A DNA stretch of 26,942 bases from Thermaceae bacterium (GTDB taxonomy: Bacteria; Deinococcota; Deinococci; Deinococcales; Marinithermaceae). Positions 1 to 8,170 of the stretch are shown piece after piece; the stretch's first letter is position 1, and the number at the start of each line of letters is the position of its first letter. The translations under genes were made by a program, and so were the position numbers. The notes below the pieces were generated by a model. It was given only the letters and a program-made list of their open reading frames with translations. It ran no database searches and was not told where the DNA came from. The DNA is taken from assembly GCA_026985615.1 (NCBI GenBank), contig JALSQD010000073.1, positions 1 to 26,942 on the forward strand. Direction: 5' to 3'.

Positions 1-110
1 AGCTTTTGTAAGCGGGCCTGGACCGTGGGATCGCCCGCGCCAGCCCCGACAAGTTCCTGGGCCTTCTTCGCTCCCCGCCATACCTCCCGGCCAACCGTAG
101 TAAGCTGCAT
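1..110 (-). CDS. 5' end of an unrecognised gene running off the left edge
   Basis: A minus-strand reading frame opens with ATG at 110-108 and stays open to the window edge, giving 36 residues that begin MQLTTVGREVWRGAKKAQEL. A consensus AGGAGG Shine-Dalgarno lies nine bases upstream of the ATG, which is the main reason to believe the gene. The N-terminus is hydrophilic and helical, with no signal peptide. I do not recognise the family from so short a stretch. The gene is divergent from the pterin dehydratase gene at 196, so the gap 111-195 should hold promoters for both. Confidence 0.5.
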   Translation of the reverse strand, partial: MQLTTVGREVWRGAKKAQELVGAGAGDPTVQARLQK

Positions 111-195
111 CCGTGGGGACCTCCTCTTTCCTGGAGTGGTCCCCGCATTCTTACTGATTCGGTCTCACATGTGTCTGTCCGGGTTCATGGCCGGC

Positions 196-501
196 ATGGA
201 AAAGCGCTGGTCCGAAGAACAGATCCGCCACGCGTTCGCGGGGCTAGAAGGGTGGCGTTACGACGACGGACGCATCGAGCGCATCTTCGAGTTTGGCAGC
301 TACGCCGACGGGGTGGCCTTCGCCACCCGCATCTTTCTGCTTTCCGAGAAGCAAAACCACTACCCCGACGCCGTCTGTGTCCTCTGGAAGAAGGTGGGTG
401 TGGCCTACACCACCCACGACGTGGGCGGGGTCACCGAACGCGACCTCATCAAGGCTGCGACGATGATCAACCTGCTCTACGAGCGCTTCCGCGACGTCTA
501 G
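196..501 (+). CDS. phhB: Pterin-4a-carbinolamine dehydratase (4a-hydroxytetrahydrobiopterin dehydratase)
   Basis: This 101-residue protein has the length and signature of the PCD/DCoH family, which dehydrates 4a-hydroxytetrahydrobiopterin during pterin cofactor recycling after aromatic amino acid hydroxylation. The family motif is visible in the second half: E-x3-H-Y-P, six residues, Trp, nine residues, His, eight residues, Asp (through KQNHYPD, W and THDVGGVTERD). The oddity is Tyr where the family normally has His or Asn directly after the first motif His. I chose the ATG at 196 because MEKRW is the usual family N-terminus. In-frame ATGs at 187, 169 and 25 would only add unlikely residues, and none has a good ribosome binding site. 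No pterin-dependent hydroxylase is visible in the window, so the partner is unknown. Confidence 0.85.
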   Translation: MEKRWSEEQIRHAFAGLEGWRYDDGRIERIFEFGSYADGVAFATRIFLLSEKQNHYPDAVCVLWKKVGVAYTTHDVGGVTERDLIKAATMINLLYERFRDV

Positions 502-519
502 TCCACCCCACGAGGTAGC

Positions 520-548
520 TTGACTAATCCGGGCGGTGCGCTTAGAAT
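520..548 (+). promoter_or_regulatory. Sigma-A-type promoter for the gene at 570
   Basis: TTGACT (520-525), 17-base spacer, TAGAAT (543-548). The predicted start of transcription near 555 leaves a leader of about 15 bases, occupied almost entirely by the Shine-Dalgarno GGAGGTGA (557-564). Confidence 0.75.
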
Positions 549-569
549 TTGCTTCGGAGGTGAGTGTAG

Positions 570-1169
570 ATGGCTAAACTAACCTTAGCCGAACAGTACA
601 CCTTGCGCGGCCTGACGGGCCGGATTGTGGGCGAGGTGCTTTCCGACGACTACGGCATTCCCAGCCTTGGTTTGGTCACCAACAAGACCTACATCTGCTC
701 GAGCCTGACCGGAGCGGTCGAGGCCGCCTTCCTGACGGACAAGGGGGGGCTCGGGCGCGTGCTTACCGCCCTGACCGAAAAGCCCGGGGACGCCGCGGCG
801 GCGGTAAAGCAGCTGGAAGGCGCGAACACGGTAATGCTCGCCTACGGGGGCGAAGCGGACGCGGAGACCAACTACGCCCTCACCAAGGCTTTCTTGAAGG
901 CGGCTGCCGAGGCGGACCTGGACGCGGACCTCTTCTTCCACGTGCGCATCTGGGTGCCGGGCTTCGTGAAGAAGGCGGTGCAGGAGGATCCGCAGATCGC
1001 CGAATACCTGCAGGACCGCGCCCTGGGCAGCTTCACCTTCGACCTCGACCGGGGCGTCTTCGTTTTCCATGCCGTTGAGGTGGGCGACGAGGGGAAGGTG
1101 GAGAGCGAGCCGCTGCTTGAGGTTCCGCTGAGCGTCGAGCACACGGACCTGTTGCGGCGCAGTCTCTAG
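570..1169 (+). CDS. Conserved-looking protein of unknown function, 199 residues
   Basis: The protein begins MAKLTLAEQYTLRGLTGRIV. I do not recognise its family. It is soluble, with no signal peptide or membrane segment, and appears mixed alpha/beta. It has a Gly/Leu-rich first third, an Ala-rich helical middle (about residues 75-115), and a C-terminal part with hydrophobic strand-like stretches (FFHVRIWVPGFV, GVFVFHAVEVG). There are no obvious catalytic motifs and almost no cysteines. The start is well supported by GGAGGTGA five bases upstream and a near-perfect promoter. It stands alone between phhB and the arginine operon. Codon use matches its neighbours, so it is a resident gene rather than a recent arrival. 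The strong promoter and minimal leader suggest good expression. Confidence 0.8.
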   Translation: MAKLTLAEQYTLRGLTGRIVGEVLSDDYGIPSLGLVTNKTYICSSLTGAVEAAFLTDKGGLGRVLTALTEKPGDAAAAVKQLEGANTVMLAYGGEADAETNYALTKAFLKAAAEADLDADLFFHVRIWVPGFVKKAVQEDPQIAEYLQDRALGSFTFDLDRGVFVFHAVEVGDEGKVESEPLLEVPLSVEHTDLLRRSL

Positions 1170-1189
1170 AGCCGCGTAGGCGCCCTCAG

Positions 1190-1223
1190 CGCCCCTGGGG
1201 GCGGTTGACGCCGCCCCTGGGGG
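1190..1223 (+). repeat. Two copies of CGCCCCTGGGGG bracketing the argG -35 box
   Basis: The 12-mer CGCCCCTGGGGG occurs at 1190-1201 and again at 1212-1223, exactly 22 bases apart (about two helical turns). Each copy is internally palindromic. The second lies inside the promoter spacer and the first just upstream of TTGACG. They could be an operator pair for a dimeric regulator, or copy 1 could be a terminator stem for the gene ending at 1169, although it lacks a T-run. Confidence 0.4.
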
Positions 1224-1233
1224 TGCGTATACT
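1205..1233 (+). promoter_or_regulatory. argG operon promoter
   Basis: TTGACG (1205-1210), 17-base spacer, TATACT (1228-1233), predicting transcription from about 1240. The leader ORF begins at 1244, so the RNA would have about four bases before its first start codon. Confidence 0.8.
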
Positions 1234-1243
1234 TATGCACGAG

Positions 1244-1273
1244 ATGAAGCGCCGCGCTCGACGACTGCACTAG
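1244..1273 (+). CDS. Arginine leader peptide MKRRARRLH of the argG attenuator
   Basis: ATG-AAG-CGC-CGC-GCT-CGA-CGA-CTG-CAC-TAG encodes nine residues, four of them Arg, including a tandem CGA pair that appears rare in this high-GC genome. An in-frame ATG at 1235 would add MHE, but it lies upstream of the predicted transcription start. With transcription from about 1240 the peptide would be read from a nearly leaderless RNA. It is followed by competing hairpins at 1281-1324 and then argG. Position, composition and downstream structure fit a classical amino-acid leader peptide. Translation itself is inferred. Confidence 0.75.
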   Translation: MKRRARRLH

Positions 1274-1280
1274 CACGGAA

Positions 1281-1324
1281 GGGGACAAGCGCCTACGGGT
1301 GGGGCTTGGCCCCACCTTTCTTCT
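1281..1324 (+). promoter_or_regulatory. Antiterminator/terminator switch (attenuator) upstream of argG
   Basis: Terminator: GGTGGGGC (1298-1305), loop TTG, GCCCCACC (1309-1316), then TTTCTTCT, a perfect 8-bp stem with a T-rich tail. Antiterminator: GGGGACAAGC (1281-1290) pairs with GCTTGGCCCC (1304-1313) at nine of ten positions (A1285/G1309 is the mismatch), with a 13-base loop. The two structures share 1304-1313 and cannot coexist. A ribosome at the leader stop codon (1271-1273) would cover much of 1281-1287 and favour the terminator. One stalled on Arg codons 1250-1264 would leave the antiterminator arm free. This gives the expected sense of control, with argG expressed when arginyl-tRNA is scarce. 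Confidence 0.75.
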
Positions 1325-1355
1325 GGCGGGCGCGGCGTGAATCGAGGTGACGTGA

Positions 1356-2546
<1,191 letters not shown>

Positions 2547-2548
2547 CG

Positions 2549-3955
2549 ATGGCGGGGGAGGGCTCCAAGAAGCTCTGGGGCGGTCGCTTTGCCGCCGAGA
2601 CCGACAAGCTGGCCGAGGCGTTCAACAACTCGCTCGACTTCGACCGGCGACTCTGGCGCGAAGACCTGGACGGCAGCCGCGCCCACGCGCGCATGCTGGC
2701 CAAGCAGGGCATTTTGACCGAGGAAGAGGCGCAAAAAATCCTTGAGGGCCTCGACCAGATCGAAGAGGAGATCGAGGCCGGCACCTTCCCCTGGCGCGAC
2801 GAGTACGAGGACGTGCACATGAACGTCGAGGCTCGCCTGACCGAGCTGGTGGGCGAAGTCGGCGGTAAGCTGCACACCGCCCGCAGTCGCAACGATCAAG
2901 TAGCCACCGACCTGCGGCTCTGGCTCAGGCGGGCGCTGGCGCAGATCGTGGAGGCGCAGCAGGAGCTGGCGCGGGTACTGGTGGCCGAGGCGGAGCGCCA
3001 CCTGGAGCTGCCGGTGATCCTGCCCGGGTACACCCACCTGCAGCGGGCGCAGCCGGTGCTGCTCTCGCACTGGTTCATGGCCTACTACGAGATGCTCTCG
3101 CGCGACACCACCCGGGTGCTCGACGCCCTCTTCCGCATGGACGAGTTGCCCCTGGGGGCGGCGGCGCTGGCGGGGACGGGCTTTCCCATCGACCGCCACT
3201 ACACCGCCGAGCAGCTGGGATTCCTGGAACCGATGCGCAACAGCCTCGACGCCGTCGCCAGCCGCGACTTCGCGCTGGAGGCGCTTTCCGCGATCGCCCT
3301 CGGCCAGCTGACGCTCTCGCGTTTGGCCGAGGAGCTGGTGCTCTACTCGAGCTTCGAGTTCGGCTTCGTCACCCTGCCCGACGCCTTCGCCACCGGTAGC
3401 TCGATCATGCCGCAGAAGAAGAACCCCGACATCCCCGAGCTGATCCGTGCCAAGGCGGGGCGGACGATTGGCGACCTGGTGACGCTGCTGACGGTAATCA
3501 AGGGCTTACCGCTGGCCTACAACAAGGACCTGCAGGAGGACAAGGAGCCGGTCTTCGACGCGGTGGATACTTATACGTTGTCCCTCAAGCTGATGGCCGC
3601 GTTGCTGCCGGGGCTCGAGTGGCACCCGGAGGTGACAAAGCGGGCGGCGGCCGGCGGCTTCGCCCTAGCCACCGATCTGGCCGACTACCTGGCGCGCAAG
3701 GGCCTGCCCTTCCGCCAGGCGCACGCGGTCGTCGGCGGCATCGTACGCAAGCTGCAGGAGGAAGGCCGCGACCTGGAAAGCCTGAGCCTGGAAGAACTGC
3801 GCTCGTTCAGCGAGCTCTTCGGCGAGGACGCGCTGGCGCTGCTCTCGGTCGAAGGAGCGGTCGCTAGCCGCAACGTCTACGGCGGCACCGCCCCGGAGCA
3901 GGTGCGGGCGCGCATCGCCGAGGCCAAGGAGGAGTTGGAGGAGGACGCGCCATGA
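2549..3955 (+). CDS. argH: Argininosuccinate lyase
   Basis: ArgH cleaves argininosuccinate to arginine and fumarate, the last step of the pathway. The 468-residue protein shows the fumarase/aspartase superfamily signature GSSIMPQKKNPD at residues 283-294 (catalytic Ser in the flexible loop), the TARSRNDQVATDLRLW block at about 110-125, and GYTHLQRAQP at about 160-169. The start ATG at 2549 lies two bases after the argG stop with an AAAGG-type ribosome site inside the end of argG. The frame is open further upstream through argG, but that part is not homologous to ArgH. The stop codon overlaps the start of the next gene (ATGA). Confidence 0.97.
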   Translation: MAGEGSKKLWGGRFAAETDKLAEAFNNSLDFDRRLWREDLDGSRAHARMLAKQGILTEEEAQKILEGLDQIEEEIEAGTFPWRDEYEDVHMNVEARLTELVGEVGGKLHTARSRNDQVATDLRLWLRRALAQIVEAQQELARVLVAEAERHLELPVILPGYTHLQRAQPVLLSHWFMAYYEMLSRDTTRVLDALFRMDELPLGAAALAGTGFPIDRHYTAEQLGFLEPMRNSLDAVASRDFALEALSAIALGQLTLSRLAEELVLYSSFEFGFVTLPDAFATGSSIMPQKKNPDIPELIRAKAGRTIGDLVTLLTVIKGLPLAYNKDLQEDKEPVFDAVDTYTLSLKLMAALLPGLEWHPEVTKRAAAGGFALATDLADYLARKGLPFRQAHAVVGGIVRKLQEEGRDLESLSLEELRSFSELFGEDALALLSVEGAVASRNVYGGTAPEQVRARIAEAKEELEEDAP

Positions 3956-4491
3956 TGAAGCTGGAGCTGAAGTCGGCCGAGCTGCCCGAGGTCAGCGAGA
4001 ACGCTGAGACCAACCTGCGCAAGGCGCGGCTCAGCGACGTCGAGCAAATCTTCGAGCTCATCAAGTACTGGGCCGAGCAGGGCTATATGCTGGTACGCAG
4101 CCGCAGCCAGCTCTACGAGAACATCCGCGACTTCTACGTGGTCGAGGATGCCGACGGCCACATCGTCGGCACCGTGGCCCTGCACGTGCTCTGGGCCGAC
4201 CTGGCCGAGATCCGCAGCCTGGCGGTGCACCCCGCCCGCCAGGGGCAGGGCCTGGGCCGCTGGCTGGTGCTCGCCAGCGAGCGCGAGGCCCGCGACCTGC
4301 ACGTGCCCAAGGTCTTTACCTTTACCTTGCAAGACGACTTCTTTCGCAAGCTGGGTTACCAGGACATCCCCCGCGAGGACCTGCCCCCCAAGGTCTGGGT
4401 CGAGTGCGCCGACTGCCCCTTCCAGGACAACTGCCACGAGGTTCCGCTGATCAAGCACTTGCCGGGCGTCGCTGCGGAAGGTAGCCTGTAG
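3952..4491 (+). CDS. argA: Short GNAT N-acetyltransferase, probable N-acetylglutamate synthase (ArgA-type)
   Basis: This 179-residue GNAT-fold acetyltransferase probably makes N-acetylglutamate, the first committed step of arginine synthesis. Visible are the acetyl-CoA pyrophosphate-binding motif RQGQGLG at about residues 96-102, preceded by the strand IRSLAVHP, and the F-x-K-L-G-Y motif FRKLGY near 131. The C-terminal tail carries C-x2-C-x5-C (Cys152, 155, 161) followed by HEVPL, a tail I associate with short ArgA-like enzymes. It overlaps argH by four bases (ATGA) with GGAGGAGG upstream, so the first and last pathway enzymes are translationally coupled. Some other bacteria fuse ArgH to such a domain. 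The assignment as NAGS rests on context plus the tail. A different acyl acceptor cannot be excluded. Confidence 0.8.
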   Translation: MMKLELKSAELPEVSENAETNLRKARLSDVEQIFELIKYWAEQGYMLVRSRSQLYENIRDFYVVEDADGHIVGTVALHVLWADLAEIRSLAVHPARQGQGLGRWLVLASEREARDLHVPKVFTFTLQDDFFRKLGYQDIPREDLPPKVWVECADCPFQDNCHEVPLIKHLPGVAAEGSL

Positions 4492-4494
4492 CCA

Positions 4495-5661
<1,167 letters not shown>

Positions 5662-6086
5662 GGCCGGACGCCCGGTGCGTGGTGGGCAGTAGGTGGTGCG
5701 TTGTAGGGGCGGGTCTGCGTACCTGTCCGGTAAGTTTGTGGTTGGTGGTGTGTGGTGCATAGTAACGGAACTGGCCTGTGGCATGTGGCTTGTAGTCTGT
5801 GATGGGCTCGTTAAAGGCAACTCGATCTTGACTCTGCGCCCAGCATGGACCCCGGATCTCACTTGGCTTGTAGCCTCGGTCGTCCGGCGATACGAAAAGA
5901 AAGCGGTAGGAGGTGGGGTGGGAGACAGGTCTGTCTTGAAATCTCCGTGAGCAACCTCGATGGCGGCAGGCCGAACACGGAACCCGATCTTCCCGCCCCT
6001 CCCTCCCGCCTCCTGCACCTGCATCGGCGGCCGTGCGGCTTAGGCGGGCGAGCTACGGGTAGGGGATACTGGTGGGGGAGGGACAC
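5662..6086 (+). other. 425-base non-coding gap after the arginine operon
   Basis: I see no credible gene. The first half (about 5680-5806) is G/T-rich with imperfect repeats of the GTGGTGCGTTGTAG / GTGGCTTGTAG type. A dispersed repeat copy occupies about 5772-5893. Only a weak 4-bp hairpin (CCGG-ACGC-CCGG, directly after the carA stop) resembles a terminator. A weak -10 (GATACT, 6065-6070) precedes the cupin gene. ORFs through this region have no family features. Confidence 0.6.
5772..5893 (+). repeat. Dispersed composite repeat, copy 1
   Basis: This segment matches 26641-26760 in inverted orientation. The G/T-rich stretch with GCCTGTGGC is followed by GGCAAC, then the exact 19-mer AGCATGGACCCCGGATCTC (5842-5860), then CGTCCGG-GATACG near 5879-5893. 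Order and spacing agree to within about one base over the middle 60 bases. The function is unknown and it is probably a non-autonomous mobile repeat. Confidence 0.65.
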
Positions 6087-6386
6087 ATGGAAATCGTGGA
6101 CGCAAACGGTGTTGCAGGCGCGCAGGTGCGCAAGGTGTACGACCACCCGCAGGGTCAGGCGCTCTTGGTGGTGCTGAAGCCCGGCGAAACGTTGCGGCGA
6201 CATACCGCTCCGGTGGATATCTTCATATACGTTCTGGAGGGTGAGGGCGTGGCGCGGATCGGCGAGGAGGCGGCGCAGGTGCGCGCCGATCTGCTGCTTC
6301 CCTGTGCCGCGGGGGTGCCGCACGCGCTCGAGAACACCAGCAATGACGTGCTGCGCGCTTTGGTGGTGAAGCTGGGCTCGAGTTAG
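6087..6386 (+). CDS. Small cupin-domain protein
   Basis: This 99-residue single-domain cupin has a beta-barrel pattern: LKPGETLRRHTAPVDIFIYVLEGEG (residues 30-54) for cupin motif 1 and LLLPCAAGVPHALENTS (about 69-85) for motif 2. His39 and His79 are candidate metal ligands. Motif 1 is reduced, with a single His and Asp44 near the usual Glu position, so metal binding is uncertain. The ATG at 6087 is chosen because GGGGGAGGG lies about six bases upstream; an ATG at 6072 would add five residues. It is monocistronic and convergent with fhs. The substrate is unknown and such proteins may be enzymes or small-molecule sensors. Confidence 0.75.
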   Translation: MEIVDANGVAGAQVRKVYDHPQGQALLVVLKPGETLRRHTAPVDIFIYVLEGEGVARIGEEAAQVRADLLLPCAAGVPHALENTSNDVLRALVVKLGSS

Positions 6387-6389
6387 CGA

Positions 6390-6414
6390 AGGCGCGAGGC
6401 CGGGCCCCGCGCCT
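6390..6414. terminator. Hairpin between convergent cupin and fhs genes
   Basis: AGGCGCG (6390-6396) pairs with CGCGCCT (6408-6414) around a GC-rich loop that can pair further. There is no T-run on either strand, so termination is inferred from its position between convergent genes. Confidence 0.4.
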
Positions 6415-6432
6415 CGTGCGTGCGTTGGGGCG

Positions 6433-8076
6433 TCAGAACAACCCGACGATGCGGCCGTTCTCGGTCACGTCTACCCGCTCGGCCGCGGGCACCTTTGGCA
6501 GGCCGGGCATCGTCATCACGTCGCCCATGTAGACCACCACGAACCCCGCGCCGCAGCGGGCCTTGAGGTCGGTCACGGTCACGGTGAAGCCGCTGGGCCG
6601 GCCGCGCAGCTTGGGGTCGTCCGAGAGGCTTGCGGGCGTCTTGGCCATGACCACGGGCAGGCGGTCGCAGCCGTCGCGCTCGATGCGGCGCAGGGCGGTG
6701 CGAGCCTTCTTGGTGTAGGTCACGCCCGCGGCGCCGTAGACCTCGGTGGCGATGCGGCGGATCTTTTCCTTCAGCTCCTCGTCCGGGTCGTAGAGCGGCT
6801 GCAGCTGGCCCGGCGTCTCGAGCGCCGCCAGCACCTCCTCGGCCAGCGCCCGGCCGCCCTCGCCCCCCTTGGCCCAGACCTCGGCCACGGCGAAGCGCAG
6901 GTGGTATTCGCGGGCAAAGGTGCGCACCAGCTCGATCTCTTTTTCGGTGTCGCTCGCGAAGTGGTTGAGCGCGATCACGGGGTCGAAGCCGTGCTGGCGG
7001 ATGTTGCCCGCGTGGTGGGCCAGGTTGGCCAGGCCCTGCTTGACGGCCTCGGGGTTGGGGGTGTTGTAGTCGTCGGCGCCGCCGTGGTAGCGCAGCGCGC
7101 GGATGGTCGCAACGAGGACCACCGCCTCGGGCGCGAAGCCGGCGGCGCGGCTTACCACGTTGAAGAACTTTTCGGCGCCGAGGTCGGAGCCGAAGCCGGC
7201 CTCAGTGACCACGTAGTCGGCGTAACCCAGCGCCATCTCGGTGGCGCGCACCGAGTTGGTGCCGTGGGCGATGTTGGCGAAGGGGCCCATGTGCACGAAG
7301 GCGGGTTGGCCCTCGAGCGTCTGCACCAGGTTGGGCTTGAGCGCCTGGACCAGCAGCGCGGTCATGGCGCCGTGGGCCTTTAGCTGGTGGGCGTAGACGG
7401 GTTTGCGGCCTGCGGTGTAGCCGATTCGGATCCTGCCCAGGCGCTCCTTGAGCTCAGGCACGGCGCGGGCCAGGGCCATGATGGCCATCACCTCGGAGGC
7501 CACGGTGATTTCGAAGCCCGACTCGGCGGGCATCCCGTTTATGGGCCCGCCCAGCCCGGTGACCACGTGGCGCAGGGCGCGGTCGTTCATGTCGAGGACG
7601 CGCTTGTACTCGACGCGGCGCGGTTCGATCTCCAGGGCGTTGCCCTGGTGAATGTGGTTGTCGATCATCGCCGCCAGCAGGTTGACCGCGCTGGTGACGG
7701 CGTGAAAGTCGCCGGTGAAGTGGAGGTTGATCTCCTCCATGGGGAGCACCTGGCTGTAGCCGCCGCCGGTGGCGCCGCCCTTGATGCCGAAGACTGGTCC
7801 CAGGCTGGGCTCGCGCAGGGCCACCGCAGCCTTCTTGCCGAGCTTGCCGAGGCCCTGCGTGAGGCCGATGGAAACGGTGGTCTTGCCCTCGCCTGCGGGC
7901 GTGGGCGTGAGGGCGGTGATGAGGATGAGCCGCCCTCGCTTGGGGGGCGGCTCGCCTTCGACCTTGGCCATGTAGGGGCCGTAGTGGAAGAGCTTGTCTT
8001 CGGGAATGCCGATGGCGCTGGCGATTTCGCTGATGGGCCGCAGCTTGGCTTGCTGGGCGATTTTGAGATCGGTCAT
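6433..8076 (-). CDS. fhs: Formate-tetrahydrofolate ligase
   Basis: Fhs activates formate with ATP onto tetrahydrofolate, giving 10-formyl-THF for purine synthesis, initiator tRNA formylation and one-carbon metabolism. The 547-residue protein carries the family nucleotide loop TPTPAGEGKTT (residues 57-67), then REPSLGPVFGIKGGATGGGYSQV and the HFTGDFHAVTSAVNLLAAMIDNHIHQGN block, all diagnostic. The start ATG (8074-8076) has GAGGGC just upstream. Divergent mtaB begins 94 bases away. A weak candidate promoter for fhs (TTGCAT, 17 bases, CATACC) reads leftward across the gap. Length and motifs are complete and nothing is odd. Confidence 0.97.
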   Translation of the reverse strand: MTDLKIAQQAKLRPISEIASAIGIPEDKLFHYGPYMAKVEGEPPPKRGRLILITALTPTPAGEGKTTVSIGLTQGLGKLGKKAAVALREPSLGPVFGIKGGATGGGYSQVLPMEEINLHFTGDFHAVTSAVNLLAAMIDNHIHQGNALEIEPRRVEYKRVLDMNDRALRHVVTGLGGPINGMPAESGFEITVASEVMAIMALARAVPELKERLGRIRIGYTAGRKPVYAHQLKAHGAMTALLVQALKPNLVQTLEGQPAFVHMGPFANIAHGTNSVRATEMALGYADYVVTEAGFGSDLGAEKFFNVVSRAAGFAPEAVVLVATIRALRYHGGADDYNTPNPEAVKQGLANLAHHAGNIRQHGFDPVIALNHFASDTEKEIELVRTFAREYHLRFAVAEVWAKGGEGGRALAEEVLAALETPGQLQPLYDPDEELKEKIRRIATEVYGAAGVTYTKKARTALRRIERDGCDRLPVVMAKTPASLSDDPKLRGRPSGFTVTVTDLKARCGAGFVVVYMGDVMTMPGLPKVPAAERVDVTENGRIVGLF

Positions 8077-8134
8077 GCCCTCAGCTTAATCCTTTCGGTA
8101 TGCAGGCAACCGTCCCGTTATGCAACCCCGCACC

Positions 8135-8163
8135 TTGACGGAGGTTCTGGCGGTGGCCAGAAT
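8135..8163 (+). promoter_or_regulatory. mtaB promoter giving a leaderless transcript
   Basis: TTGACG (8135-8140), 17-base spacer, CAGAAT (8158-8163). The predicted start of transcription (about 8170) coincides with the A of the mtaB ATG at 8171. This decides the start codon in favour of 8171 over the upstream in-frame ATGs at 8120 and 8162. Confidence 0.65.
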
Positions 8164-8170
8164 GGTACGG

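Noticed and set aside
5693..5950. An 85-residue plus-strand open frame in the gap after carA
   Set aside because: It is made largely of the G/T-rich repeat tract and the composite repeat, with no ribosome site.
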